Assembly: GCF_000204055.1 (NCBI RefSeq)
Contig: NW_006768793.1
Coordinates: forward strand, 22,195 to 86,194
Origin: Melampsora larici-populina 98AG31
Taxonomy: Eukaryota > Basidiomycota > Pucciniomycetes > Pucciniales > Melampsoraceae
Length of the DNA: 64,000 nt
Reading direction: 5' to 3'
Made by a program: the position numbers and the translations under genes. The notes beneath the pieces were generated by a model. The model was not told the origin of the DNA and made no database searches. It was given only the letters and a program-made list of their open reading frames with translations. Positions within the stretch are counted from its first letter, which is position 1. Every line of letters starts with the position of its first letter. Shown piece after piece: positions 11,645-23,403 of this stretch.

Positions 11645-14600
11645 CACCCCCTGTTTCAGCTGTCCGTGTATGACTTCTAAACCAATTTGATGACACAATT
11701 CCTTGAATGGTCCGGGGTGAAGTGGTTTTGTTAATGTATCAGCAAACATGTTCTTTGTACTAATATGCCTAAGCTTGATTAAATTCTTCTCCACTTGTTC
11801 TCTTATCCAATGGTACTGCACTTCTATGTGCTTTGTTCTTGCGTGAAAAAAAGCTTTCTTGGTCAAGGATACTGCACCTGTACTATCGCTGCATAGAACC
11901 GTGGCTTCAGATTGAGGTAGTGAGATGTTTGACAATAATCCTCTAAGCCATACTACTTCTTGACCAGCCTCTGTTGTAGCTTTGTATTCGGCCTCGGTTG
12001 ATGATAGAGAAACGGTGGGCTGTAAACGACTTTTCCAACTTACAGCAGCTCCGTTAAGTTTGAATAGATAACCGGTAGTTGATCGTCGTGTGTTCGGATC
12101 ACCAGCCCAATCTGAATCAGTGTGGCATTCAGGATAGCACCAGCTCTGATTCCCTTCGATAACATTGTCTTGAGGTGAATAATGTAGTCCTAAGCATTGA
12201 GTACCTTTCAAATATCGAAGTACGTGTAATCCCATCTGCCAGGCTATAGTTGAAGGTCGTGAAAGATGTTGAGACAGAGCACCTACTGCATAAGCAATAT
12301 CCGGCCTTGTACCCTGAGCAATGTACATTAGGCTACCCACCAAGCTGTTATACGGAAGGTTAGATTGTTTGAATTTGATAACGTCAGAGTCGGTGGCTTT
12401 CATGATCTTTGTGCCGCCTGGAAAAGGAGTCGAAGCTGGTTTGCTATCTTCAGCATGAAATCTTTCCAGTACCGTCTGGATGAAAGCTGATTGACTTAAA
12501 GCATAACCCCCATTGTCTGTGGAGTAGATCTCAATACCAACAACGCAATGTGCCGGACCCAAGTCCTCCATCTTCCACTTCATCTTCAGCAGGGATTTGA
12601 TTTCATCTATTTTATCTCCGGTGATTGCCATATCATCGACGTGGAGGTAGAGTAAAGTTTCCAAACCTTCTTCATCTTTACCATACCAAAGACAAGCATC
12701 ATGGGGGTTTTGAATTAGACCAATACTTAATAATTTATCTTTAACTTCGTCACTCCAGCATCTAGCGGACTGCTTGAGGCCATACAACGCTTTCTTCAGT
12801 CTAGCTACCTTCCCGTTTGCTCGCTCAGAGTCGTATCCTTCAGGTAACTCCAGATAAATTTCCTCCTTGAGATCACTATTGAGAAATGCGGCTATAGCAT
12901 CCATTTGCTCAATAGACCAATTCTTAGCTGCTGCAACTGCTACAAGGATACGAAATGAAGCTAGACGGCCAGTGGGTGCGAAAGTATCATTGAAATCTAT
13001 GCCTTCCGTTTGAGTATAACCTTTTGCTACATATCTTGCCTTATGTTTAGATATTGTACCATCGGGATGAACTTTATATTTGAAATGCCAACGCCCACCT
13101 ACTACAGGTGCATTCTTTGGTCGGTCCACAATTTCCCACACTCCCATGTTCATAATGTTCTGCATCTCCTTGTCACACGCAGCTTTCCATTTGTCAGCAT
13201 CGGGCATCTTCATAGCCATTTTATAACTCTTTGGTTCAGCCCTAGCCTTCATAGCTTCTCGACACATGTACACTTTTGATAAGTGAGAGGATTGTGAGAT
13301 TTTTGGTACAAAACTTCTCATAGGTGGAGCTTCAGCCCAGTCTGATTCTCCTGGAGCGTAACGCTGGACAGGACGATGATCGCGAGTTGATCGTCTAGGC
13401 TCATCTTGCACGGATGGTTGAATAGTTGTTGTCTGGTCTTTGGTATTAGAGATTGGATCTTCTTCAACGGGAGGTTCATCCTCATGATTAATCGGAGGGG
13501 TTTCTAAGATAGTCTTAGGAGTGAGACTCTCCATCAACATATCATCTTTGTCATCCGTTAAATCAGGACGAGTCATAGTGTTCTCGTTTGGTTCATTTTC
13601 TGGCTCGTTCCTTTCTGTGGGTTCAAGCGGCAGATCTTCGATAAACAACCAATCAGGGTTGTCTTCGGCATCCTTAAGAAAAGGGAAAACAAGGGGTTGA
13701 AAAGTCACGTCGTGACTGGTATGGATTTGATTTGATTCTTGGTCCAAGATAATGAAATTGTGATTATCCTCCGCCACTCCAATCAGGATACCTGGACGGG
13801 AGACAGCCTCAAACTTTCCTCCTCGAATTTCTTTTCGAATGTGGCGGTAAGCAAGGCACCCGAAAGGAAGAAAGCGTTTCAAACTCGGTTGTCTTCCTTT
13901 CCAGAGGGCGTAGGGAGTAGTTTTAAGATTCAGTGAAGTTGTGATAGTTTGATTCTGTAACATGACAGAATATGAGACCGCGTGATACCAGTATTTAATT
14001 GGTATGCATGACTGTATCATCATGCAACGAGCTTTTGTGTTGATTGTTCTATTTGAACGCTCAGCCACGCCGTTCTCTTCCGGAGTGTGAGGAGACGTAA
14101 CACGAGTGATGATACCCAAGTCTTCCAGGTATGGAGTAAGGAGCCCGTTGATGAACTCGCCTCCTCCATCAAATGAGAACATCTTAAGTTTCTCACCCGT
14201 CTGTCTCTCGGCAAAACTGATGTATCGTTTGAAGACTTCAAAGACGGTCTCGGCACTTTTGTCTGGTAGGCCAAAAGAGACTCGGTAACTACTATAATTG
14301 TCTGTGAACAATATATAGTATTCCTCTTGGTTGACAGAAGAAGTTCTAATTATTCCACTCAAATCCACGTGCACATTTTCTAGGAATTTGATAGCTCTAG
14401 GCCTAGTGGATGAAAATGGTAGGCGATGATTTTTCGCTAAAGGACATACTGGACATCTTGTTATTATTTCAAAATCATTTGTAGTGACAGTTTTAGGAAG
14501 TACATCATCAAGATAACCAAGGCTCCACATTCTTTTTAGGTACTTTTCACTTGGGTGGCCTAATGAATAGTGTAGTTTCAAAATTGTGAGTTGATTCGAC

Positions 14601-16327
14601 TTTGATATTGATGATAGATGTGAACGATGACTGACCGGTGATCTTATGGCCACGTACATCATACTGCCTTCTCCGATAAATTGTCCTATGAATAGCTCCT
14701 TCTTCCCATGATTGATTCGAAAATGAGGATCTTCTAGCACAGTCGTAACAGCACCAGCTCTCAGCAAACGACCTCCAGCGATGAGGTTTCGGGATAAATC
14801 GGGTACATATAAACAATCCTTCAGCTTGATGATTTCTCCTTTAGAATTTAATAAGTTTACATTCCCAATTGAGTGGATATCGAGAGTAGCACCTCCTCCG
14901 GCGAGATTCAATTTAGCACCGGGGTCATGATTTTCCATTAATGTAGCGGATTCGAATAAGCTCGCATCATGAAACATGTGATGCGAAGCTCCGGTATCGA
15001 TCAGAGCGACTGAACCACATTTATCTCCAGCACAGGTTACTTGAGGATCGGCCGAGCATGAAAACTTTCCATCAATCTCTACTCGGTAACTAACTTCTCT
15101 TTCTTCAAGTTTGAGATTTTCAAAAGCCATATCGAGTTCTTCTGAATTTGGGAAATCAGAAAGATTAGAATGATGATTTAATCCTCTGGCTAGATGAGCA
15201 CCTCGGCCACCGCGACCTCTACCACAAAAACCACCACGACCTCCACCACGGCCACCACGTGGATACTTGATCCATTCTCCAGATTCTTGTTTGGATCGTT
15301 TCCATGACTCCATTTTGCTGGCATTGTTAGGGTGATGGTAACATTCCAACTGATCGTGAGGTTTTGTTGGATGGTCCTGACCTAGGCATTTAGTCTTACT
15401 GCAAGTTTGCCATCTTCCAGTCCGGCGGCTTTTACTGGCTTCGGAAGATTCTGCGATACGACTAGACTGTTGCCGATTGGAGGAAAACATTTTTCGAGTT
15501 TGGTAGGTTTTCTTCAATTCGGTTTCGAGGTTTCGGAATTTGACATGACCTGCGTCTAATAAATCACAGCCTTTTTCAGCCCAGCTTTGGTTGAGTGATC
15601 GGACAAATTGGCGAGCCTGTTCTTCTTCGGACATTTCACCGTTTGAACCTAGGTAAGCGTCAACTTTGGCTCTGAAGATATCAATATATTCTAATAAGTC
15701 TTTTGAGGAGGTTTGAGACAAATCAGTGATTTCGCTTCGTAACATGAGTTTGACCGACTCTGAATTACTGATATGATATTCGCGGATCGTCTTCCACAGT
15801 AAAGAAGGCGACGGTATCGTAATTTTAATATCGTTCTCAAATTTTGATATCATTGATATAAATCGAGTGGACTGAATAAGATCAATACTAGATAGTAGCC
15901 AGTAAAACAAGGCTTTCTTGGTGGCTGATAAGACTTCGGGGTCCATACCCGTACCTCCAGCATCTTCTGAGTCAAGATAATGGTCATAGGACGTGGCCAT
16001 TAATCCAAAACGAATCGCGTCGGACCAGGCAACATAGTTGGATGTTGATAACTTGATGTTGATGGTAATCTTATGTAAGATTGAATTCATTTTGATTGAC
16101 TGACGTTGAGCGGGCGTATCGGTGTCAATTGGTGCAGTGGCAGCCATATTAGCGGATGGGACAGTAGTATGCGCTGAATGAGCTGATTCGGATGAATTTG
16201 AATTCTCTGATTGATCTTCTGTCTGAGATCCGGCGTAAGTCTCGTCGGTATCCTCTGAGTATGGAGCTGGGGTGGATGCAGGTGTTGGTAACTGGGAATC
16301 GTCAAGTGCTTCTTCTCTTCCTGACAT
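11639..16327 (-). CDS. Copia Gag-Pol polyprotein, 1562 aa, intact
   Basis: Encodes capsid and enzymes for reverse transcription and integration. The order is Gag (about residues 1-430, with a Cys/His cluster near 305-328 and an RGG-rich basic tract near 357-378), aspartic protease (LIDTGASHHMF, near 444), GAG-pre-integrase His/Cys motif (HYSLGHPS...CPVCPLAK), integrase D,D,E (HVDLSG near 656, FDGGGEF near 720, PEENGVAERSN near 752), reverse transcriptase (KARYVAKGYTQ; YLHVDDM near 1228) and RNase H (HTDSDWAG near 1402; LSSTEAEY). Protease-integrase-RT-RNase H is the copia order. No frameshift or stop interrupts it. The stop codon lies inside the downstream LTR. All catalytic acidic residues I checked are present, so the element could be autonomous. 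Confidence 0.95.
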   Translation of the reverse strand: MSGREEALDDSQLPTPASTPAPYSEDTDETYAGSQTEDQSENSNSSESAHSAHTTVPSANMAATAPIDTDTPAQRQSIKMNSILHKITINIKLSTSNYVAWSDAIRFGLMATSYDHYLDSEDAGGTGMDPEVLSATKKALFYWLLSSIDLIQSTRFISMISKFENDIKITIPSPSLLWKTIREYHISNSESVKLMLRSEITDLSQTSSKDLLEYIDIFRAKVDAYLGSNGEMSEEEQARQFVRSLNQSWAEKGCDLLDAGHVKFRNLETELKKTYQTRKMFSSNRQQSSRIAESSEASKSRRTGRWQTCSKTKCLGQDHPTKPHDQLECYHHPNNASKMESWKRSKQESGEWIKYPRGGRGGGRGGFCGRGRGGRGAHLARGLNHHSNLSDFPNSEELDMAFENLKLEEREVSYRVEIDGKFSCSADPQVTCAGDKCGSVALIDTGASHHMFHDASLFESATLMENHDPGAKLNLAGGGATLDIHSIGNVNLLNSKGEIIKLKDCLYVPDLSRNLIAGGRLLRAGAVTTVLEDPHFRINHGKKELFIGQFIGEGSMMYVAIRSPVSHRSHLSSISKSNQLTILKLHYSLGHPSEKYLKRMWSLGYLDDVLPKTVTTNDFEIITRCPVCPLAKNHRLPFSSTRPRAIKFLENVHVDLSGIIRTSSVNQEEYYILFTDNYSSYRVSFGLPDKSAETVFEVFKRYISFAERQTGEKLKMFSFDGGGEFINGLLTPYLEDLGIITRVTSPHTPEENGVAERSNRTINTKARCMMIQSCIPIKYWYHAVSYSVMLQNQTITTSLNLKTTPYALWKGRQPSLKRFLPFGCLAYRHIRKEIRGGKFEAVSRPGILIGVAEDNHNFIILDQESNQIHTSHDVTFQPLVFPFLKDAEDNPDWLFIEDLPLEPTERNEPENEPNENTMTRPDLTDDKDDMLMESLTPKTILETPPINHEDEPPVEEDPISNTKDQTTTIQPSVQDEPRRSTRDHRPVQRYAPGESDWAEAPPMRSFVPKISQSSHLSKVYMCREAMKARAEPKSYKMAMKMPDADKWKAACDKEMQNIMNMGVWEIVDRPKNAPVVGGRWHFKYKVHPDGTISKHKARYVAKGYTQTEGIDFNDTFAPTGRLASFRILVAVAAAKNWSIEQMDAIAAFLNSDLKEEIYLELPEGYDSERANGKVARLKKALYGLKQSARCWSDEVKDKLLSIGLIQNPHDACLWYGKDEEGLETLLYLHVDDMAITGDKIDEIKSLLKMKWKMEDLGPAHCVVGIEIYSTDNGGYALSQSAFIQTVLERFHAEDSKPASTPFPGGTKIMKATDSDVIKFKQSNLPYNSLVGSLMYIAQGTRPDIAYAVGALSQHLSRPSTIAWQMGLHVLRYLKGTQCLGLHYSPQDNVIEGNQSWCYPECHTDSDWAGDPNTRRSTTGYLFKLNGAAVSWKSRLQPTVSLSSTEAEYKATTEAGQEVVWLRGLLSNISLPQSEATVLCSDSTGAVSLTKKAFFHARTKHIEVQYHWIREQVEKNLIKLRHISTKNMFADTLTKPLHPGPFKELCHQIGLEVIHGQLKQGVC
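11645..11657 (-). other. Polypurine tract of copia element
   Basis: In element orientation GAAACAGGGGGTG lies directly against the TGTTGAG start of the 3' LTR. This is the position and composition of the plus-strand primer. It overlaps the last codons of the polyprotein. Confidence 0.75.
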
Positions 16328-16360
16328 GGATTTGCGTTTCGAATGAAATAACTAAGAGCT

Positions 16361-16380
16361 GAACCAAGCTCTCGCTACCA
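16361..16380 (-). other. Primer binding site, initiator-tRNA type
   Basis: The 20 bases next to the 5' LTR read, on the plus strand, as a tRNA 3' end: ...TCTCGCT then A then CCA. In element orientation the site begins TGGTAGCGAGAGC. Placing it on the tRNA scheme gives C61 and T72 in the right places; T72 (A1:U72 pair) is an initiator-Met hallmark. Identity as tRNA-iMet is inference. Confidence 0.75.
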
Positions 16381-17243
16381 TGAAAAGCGACAAATCTCCT
16401 TTGTCGAGATACCTGAATTCCCGTGACAGTTTCTAGAAGTGAGTCTCAATCACTTCTCGTCACAATACCTGAAACACTAACCTGAATTCCCGTGACAGTT
16501 TCTAGAAGTGAGTCTCAATCACTTCTCGTCACAATACCTGAAACACTAACCTATAAGGTTTGTTCAGGTCACAATATAAAATAAGGAAAAGGGTCGACGC
16601 GATGAGTTCAGTAAGATTCTTTTCCTTTCCGTAAAAAGACGGATCAAATTCACCTGAATTCCCGTGACAGTTTCTAGAAGTGAGTCTCAATCACTTCTCG
16701 TCACAATACCTGAAACACTAACCTATATAGAACAAAAGATAGAAATAGACAAGTACAAAAAGGACACTACTTGTTAGATGAAGAGAATAGAAAGAATAGA
16801 CCAGTTGACTATGTATCTGACCTATAAGGTTTGTTCAGGTCACAATATAAAATAAGGAAAAGGGTCGACGCGATGAGTTCAGTAAGATCTAGCGTCGACA
16901 ATGATTCAGATGAAAAAGAAAAAGATAACATCACAGTATGATAATTAGTAACAGTCATATTGAAGATCAAACTAATGGAGAGTAGAGACTATTGATGATA
17001 ATGTAGTGAAGGGGTTGAACTTACTCTTTTCCTTTCCGTAAGAAGACGGATAAAGGAAAAGAGTATTAGCGCGAAAAGGGGGAGGCGCAATTTAAATAGG
17101 GATCATTTAAGTTTGAGTCTGACATCTTAAGTTTGAATAAAACTACTGTATTTTAGTATGTAAAGTGATTTGATACTTAGAGTCTTATTCACCTTTCACC
17201 ACGGCTGAAACCTAGGTACGAGAGACTGAGGTGTCTCTCAACA
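16381..17243 (-). repeat. 5' LTR of copia element (863 bp)
   Basis: Same length as the other LTR and almost identical to it, including the internal 69-bp repeats. It is the upstream (promoter) LTR for the minus-strand polyprotein that starts at 16327. Confidence 0.93.
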
Positions 17244-20200
17244 AACCTAATACCACCCTCACCTGGATTTCACTTGATTGATTGCAAATAAAACACCGTT
17301 CTCCAACATCATCATTTCAACAGCTTTGCCTCAACCTTAATCTAAATTTATGACTCCAATTAGAGTCAATCTATCCCACCAACTTCCTTGGGCGCAACTG
17401 ATCAAGCAAGTGGAATGCATCTATACCTTCATTCATCTTCAGCTTTGTTGATGATTGATTCAGTCACATCTTTTTGGTAAGTTTCCTGCTCTGATCTCCT
17501 TTCCACCATTTACAAGTTTTGATACCAATTGTGTCATTCATTTGTTTACGGATATAGTTCATTGATTGATTGTGCATAGAATCTTCTTCTCAACACTCAA
17601 GTAAGTTACTTTTTTCATTAAATCCCCTTCATGCCATTGGTAATTTTCACTTTTATTACTAATTGTCTTGGTTTATATTGTTTGCAGGTCTTATTATTTT
17701 GTTATGAACTGCATTTATCAATAGATTTCAAGGAATGTTCCTACATTGTTCTTCAATATTTCTATGGATTCAAATGTTTTTCACAATTCTTAATGATCTG
17801 ATTTGATATGGTTTATCTCACAAAAAGCTTAGATGAGGCTATAGGTAACTGAGGTAGTGAAGGACCTTACTTTTTTGAAAAAGTATAATGTTATATATTC
17901 ATCTGAAGATAGTTTGGGTTGGTTTTATTTTACTTTTGGCCCTGTAGGGGAAACAGAATACAATCAACTATGAGATGTTTTGGATAGGAAAAGATACCTG
18001 AAAGCTTTAAGAGAGACAAGAACATATAGATATATTCACAATAACAAATCACAAATAAAGCTGAATAATGAGTCATGATACTGTGTTTAAGACAGAACTT
18101 CAGGTGTTATTGTATTGTTCAAGTCTCAAGATATGTATGACTTGTTGACGTATTGTCTTGACTTTGGATGCAGGAGGTGGTAGTTGACTGGCTCACATTA
18201 TCAGAAGAGCAATAACAATGGGGTAGAAGCATTCTTGGTCACTACTATCTGGCCTTCAGGTGCAGATGTTACTAGCTTAACACAAGCCCATGACCCCCAC
18301 AGAGACGTCCCATGGAGCCTGTGGAGGGGGGGCTTGCAACTTATCAGTGATTTTTGGCTTGATGCCAAACTCACTTTGGCGGGGGGTATCCCCAGCGTCC
18401 ATTTTTGCCCGCTCAGACACAACAAGCCTTCCATCATGCCTATATGAAAAAATTATAGAAGCATGTTTTTATGACCTTTTGCTCTCCTCAGAATTTCTAT
18501 AGCTATCCTAGAAGCAGTTATATCATCAGTTAAAAAAAGCATTGAGATTTTGAGATTTTGGTAACTGAGACAGCTGTGATTACAGTCACTTTACACACAA
18601 GGCTTGATTTATCTCTGCTACCCCATAAGCTCTCTGCCATCCTTGTCAGAGACAGAGAGTAAGCATCCACAGTCCTCTAATTTTGGCTCAAAAACTTGTG
18701 ACTCTTCACTGTCACCCCAAGCAGATATCTTCTTATCAAGGCAAGTAGATATCAAGGGCTATTATGCACAAGATGCATCAGCAAAGGACAGCTTATTCAG
18801 AATTTGTGAGTCGTTGATAGGAAACACTGCAGTGTTGATTTTGATGAAAAAACACTGAAAGTTGTGAATTTCAAATTGGTATCATGCCAAAAAATTGAAG
18901 CTGTAAGTCCCTCCTCCGCAAGCTCTGGGGGACATGCGCGGTTTGAGGAGGTACTTAGTTAAGTTAGCAGATATAAGGCTTTCACACCAGATTGTTGGTA
19001 GCGTCATTCATCAAAAAAAGCGGAGGGTGCATTGGTTGCTACAGACAGTGGCAATCACGTGATAATCATAAATAAAGTAGTCGTTTTACAGATGGAAATT
19101 GGTCATCCATTGGCTCAAAAACAGAACCATTTTGTTTGGATTAAAGTGTTGGATAATGCTGAAAGCCAACATGACGAGATGCACAAGGGTATGTCTGTGC
19201 CTAAGAATGGTTAGTTTATTCAGAGAAGGTGACTTGGATGTGTGGAGCTGATATGGGGACAGAGATTGGATTAATGGAGGACAACAAACAATTTAATTTA
19301 TTATGAGGAGAGGCAAGGTGTAGATTGGCTTGAATTGTGGTCACAGAATTTTGTGTTGATACATGAAAGTACAAGGGGTGGGGTAGTACACCACCAACAC
19401 AGTGCATAGACAGTCAACCAGGATATGTGGTGTCTGCAACTCAGACTGGTGTTTCACATGGTGGGCAGAGTGCAATTGGCCTGACCCAGGGGCAGCCTTT
19501 TGGGCTTGATTTTGGGGTTGGAGTGCCCATGTTAGGTTTAGGTCTATTCCACCCAGTTACCTGTGATCATGGGTGGAATCTATGTGTGTAGCACCTGAAT
19601 TTCCAAATTCCATCTCTGACTGTTAATGTAATGCCCTAATTGACTACTTACTTACAGTATCATTAAATATAAAACATGCTATTTTTGATGTCCTTGAGTG
19701 TTTTTTTACTTTGTTTTACTTTTTGGGGGACTTGGCACCTCAGAGGCACACCCCAGCTCCGGCCCACTATAGGCATGCCTTTCAAAAGTTCAAAATCCAT
19801 GCCCAGGCCTGCCCCAAATCCAAAGCCTGTGCCTACCACGTGACTGGTGTGGCAACAATGAGATCAATTGTCTATCATCCTGGGTCTCTGAATAAGAGGT
19901 AGATTTAGAGATCCAAGCTGAATGATACTCACAAAATCTATCATTTGACACTACATCAGTTTATTAATGATGCTTTGCAAAAGTCATTTTTGAAGTTCTT
20001 TGCAAGTAAGTGAAAATAAACTATAGTTGTTACCTATAGCTGTCTTAGGTGCAGGATTAATACCGCTGCCAGTTGTAGATCTAAATGTGATTAGACAACC
20101 CTCTGAGGTGAATATGGTGACATAGTTCTGCTTCAAGCGTCAGTTTGATGAAGGTTTATAAAAAAAAATACATGAGGCAAAGGACTTTAGTCAAATAGCT

Positions 20201-22647
20201 AATTTGTAAGCAATCCGTAATGCATTCTTGGATGAAAATATGAAGAAAATAGAGATACATATCTGTAAAGCAATTGGTGGTAAATACAAAAAGAAGTTCT
20301 GTGGATAGTAGTTCCAAAGTATAATGAGTATTTGTTTCAAGCCAGATAATAAATGGAGATGGATGGGGATCTTCCAGTTGAAAGGTTGATATAAAAATTG
20401 TAATGTTTGAAAAGAAATTCCTTTCTCCTTTGTTGGAAAGGTCACTTACTTTTGTAGTATTTTGATAATTGTATGGAATCTTGAATATTATTTAGTGTCT
20501 TTATTCACGGTTTGACCATGTCAATGATGGCTAGTTTCAGCCATTGCCTGGGTTTGCCAAGGTTATGGCTTGTTAGTCTAGTCAGGGAGTCTCATTAAGG
20601 AAAAAGACCCTTGACTGGTTTTCCTTCTGTTTGTCAATTATGAGCCGTTCTCAAAATGCATGATAATTATTTTTTATTTTTATTTCACTCTTGATACTGA
20701 GTGATAGTGGTGTCATATTTTTTTTAGTGTTTTGTGATATGATAGTAATTTATCTGCTCATCCGTCAGGGGTTCTGCTCTGCAAAACCTCTGAGGCTGAC
20801 ATTATCATTGACAGGGTTAAACTTTGGGCTTGGAGTTGTAGTGGCATCGCAGACCAACTCAGTGAAAGGAAGAATTTCAATGAGTGCGGTCAGATTGACA
20901 ACAGGGATGGGAAGTAGGTGTACTAGATTGAATAGCCCACAATCACAAGTCACTGGCAGCCCAGTGTGTCAGACTCACAGCAACTTGAATCTGTTTTGAA
21001 TTGATTTTGAATGGGATTTTTAGCTGACATTGTGCAGTATTTCAATTCGGCAAGTTTTAAAAATCCCTGTCAAACCACAAAAGCCAGTCAAAAGGAGTTG
21101 GTTTCAATCTGATCTCTCTGCCACATCAACTTGTAAGCAATCAAGCAAGTCACACAATTGGTCATCAACAAAAAAATCAACTTTGAGTGATTTCCAAGGA
21201 TTTGTCACAATGAACTCAGCATTTATGTTTTCCATGACATCCAAGATCACCAACGGCACATCAAGAAAGTGACAAGGTAAACACATCACAACATGATCTC
21301 AGTTTTTCACTCAAAATATCAAGCGACCTTGTGTATGACTGAATTCTCCTTTTTTTGCGAGAAATCTCATTGAAAATTATGTTTGGAGAGAAGAACTACC
21401 TCAATGACATTAAAAACGCGTGATCTCTTTTAGAAACTTCAACTGACCAACCACTGAGCAATTAAGACTGAGGTTAAAAAACCCCGCACACTGACATCCA
21501 GACAGAGAGCTCAAGTTGCTTGTCCCGCTGCCTTTGATCTTTTTCGGACCAAAAAGATGTCTACGTAGAAATTACAGATTGGGGAGTTGCGCGTCGAGTC
21601 TCAGCATTCAAAATTTATTTCCAAAGCCGATCCTTGAAGTTTGAGTTGAGACAAAGCTGAAGTTAAACTGTTGCAGAGGAAGTTTCAATCAGTGGCAAGT
21701 ATAGTCACAGCGTGTCTTACTCACATGAATCCCAATGCAAAGTCTTTTATGATACTGAGTTGCTGATTTATCTTACTCTTGTCGCGTAGCTTTTTCCCGA
21801 AAAGGAAAGATTTCAGTGAAAAATTGGCACTTCAGCAACAATGAAGAAATGGACCACAAGTCAAAGTATTATACCACCGCCATGGTGACTGGTCGCGATT
21901 GTTTCTGGGACTGATTCTCTTATAATCACCAAAGGAAGGATCTCTGTCAAAATGTTTTGAGGCTTCAACTTCACCAAAACAAAGACATGTGTCATCGTCA
22001 CCAGTAAGAATCAGATGGCAGGTCTCGAAAGTTTGGGGGGGGTACAAACAGAAAATATCATTGTAAGCATATCCGAGAACCTCGATCTAACTAAATAGTT
22101 GAAAACTACAAGTAAATGAGAATAATCGGTAACAAAGACAGGCTACACACAACGGGAGACACAAAAGCAATTTTTTTCTAAAACATTTTGTAATTTTTTG
22201 AGAATAAAACGATTCAAGGGGGTTAATGTACAAGTCAAGAATAGCAAACAAATCAAGGGGATTCACGATTTCAGAATAGTGAATAGCATAAAACAAACAA
22301 CAAACTGAAGAGGTGTAATTTTTTTCAAGTTTATCTTTTGTTACTAAGGTATTTTTTTCAAGTAAGGTTCATTTTTCAAGCGAAGTTCAAGTCTCATTAT
22401 TCATACGAACATAGAAAAGGTATCACATCATTCTTTCCATCTTGTCAAGTCGAAAAATTCGTTAATATCGTTTTCAAGTAGTAGAGCGTAATTCGATAAG
22501 ACATTTCTTCACCCAAAAGACGACAGCTGAGCGTAAAAGAGAAATTTTCGCAACAAAGAAAAATGTTTAAGAATGATATCCAAAAAGAAAAAAAAAAACA
22601 AAAGAACTTACGGAGATCTTCTTTTGAGAGTTGCACGGATCAATGCT
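17244..22647. other. 5.4-kb stretch without a supported gene
   Basis: No ORF here exceeds about 100 codons or shows a domain. There are small inverted repeats, for example around 18904-18960 ('cctcctc' / 'gaggagg'). The first bases after the copia element continue the frame of the disrupted gene at 6697-10784 for 15 codons before TAA. The rest looks like decayed repeats or untranslated DNA. Confidence 0.4.
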
Positions 22648-23070
22648 CTACTCCTTAATGATTAATGAGAGCATTCTGTTAACAATGCCTTTGGCTCTCC
22701 GTTCTTCCTCTTTCTTCCTTTCCTCTTCCTTTCTAATCTCTGCCTCCTTTCTATCGACCTTATCTTTTTCTAAAATTTCTAATAACAAATTTTTAGCTGT
22801 TCGGCGTCGATATTTACGTGTAGGGGCCACCATTTGGTTGCCGCCAGCTGAAGACGGTCCAGCAGCGCCCGAACGTATAGTTTGGTCATGAGAAGGTTGA
22901 GTTGTTTGATTTCTTTCCCAAGGTGGAGCGAGTCCAGGGATTTGGGGGGCTTCTGGTGGGGGCTTCGGAATTGGGATTGGCGCTGGCATTACGTGTCGTG
23001 CTTCGCTGGTAGACATTCTCTTTGGCAGGCTGGTGGTCGGGATAGTCGCGCTTCCTTTTAGTGAGTCCAA
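22648..23070 (-). CDS. Hypothetical protein, proline-rich then charged coiled coil
   Basis: An open frame of 140 codons; the same frame stays open upstream to about 23133, so the true 5' end may be another exon. The first half is rich in Pro (PAPIPIPKPPPEAPQIPG). The second half is basic then strongly charged (KYRRRTAKNLLLEILEKDK..., EEERKKEEERR) and should form a helix or coiled coil, ending in NRMLSLIIKE. No known domain is recognised. The long bias-rich frame suggests real coding sequence, but it could be a fragment of a transposon-encoded protein. Confidence 0.4.
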   Translation of the reverse strand: MDSLKGSATIPTTSLPKRMSTSEARHVMPAPIPIPKPPPEAPQIPGLAPPWERNQTTQPSHDQTIRSGAAGPSSAGGNQMVAPTRKYRRRTAKNLLLEILEKDKVDRKEAEIRKEEERKKEEERRAKGIVNRMLSLIIKE

Positions 23071-23208
23071 AGGATGGGAAACAGATACCGCAAGATTAGG
23101 CCGTATCTCTAGTGGAAGAGGACGAGATTCAAAGTAGTGGGGTGTCTATCAGCTATTTAGCTTCAATGGGGTATGAATATTTGTGTGTACGCTTTGTGAA
23201 AGATGCTT

Positions 23209-23403
23209 ACAGCGTTAAAAAAGACAAGATAAGAGTATCGTGATTCAGAAAGATATCAAAGTCAAGAGATGTGAGGAGAGTTGGTGATTGGGGTATGGAT
23301 ATCTGAGTTGAAGCTTTGGGGACGATGTAATAGCGTTGGAAAAAGATAAGAGGATCGTGACTTCGAAAGATATCAAAGTGAAGCAACGTGAGGAGAGTTG
23401 GTG
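23209..23403. repeat. Diverged direct repeat
   Basis: A phrase of about 75 bp ('agatatcaaagt', 'gaggagagttggtga') occurs at about 23215-23285 and 23331-23403. It accounts for the repeat-containing short ORF across it. Confidence 0.55.

Larger units (their letters stand above)
10782..17243 (-). mobile_element. Complete Ty1/copia LTR retrotransposon, 6462 bp
   Basis: Two 863-bp LTRs flank one uninterrupted polyprotein ORF on the minus strand, with PBS and PPT in the right places. The LTRs differ at only three positions that I could find (two near 11045/16645, one near 11295/16895), which implies recent insertion. The 5-bp flanks (ACAAG left, AACCT right) do not match. The expected target duplication is therefore absent, which suggests recombination with another copy or later loss at one edge. 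Confidence 0.93.

Noticed and set aside
13010..13279. 89-codon plus-strand ORF
   Set aside because: Antisense shadow of the copia reverse transcriptase region.
18900..18965. Short inverted repeat with 'cctcctc'/'gaggagg'
   Set aside because: Arms of only about 12 matching bases, no target duplication, no second copy seen in the window.
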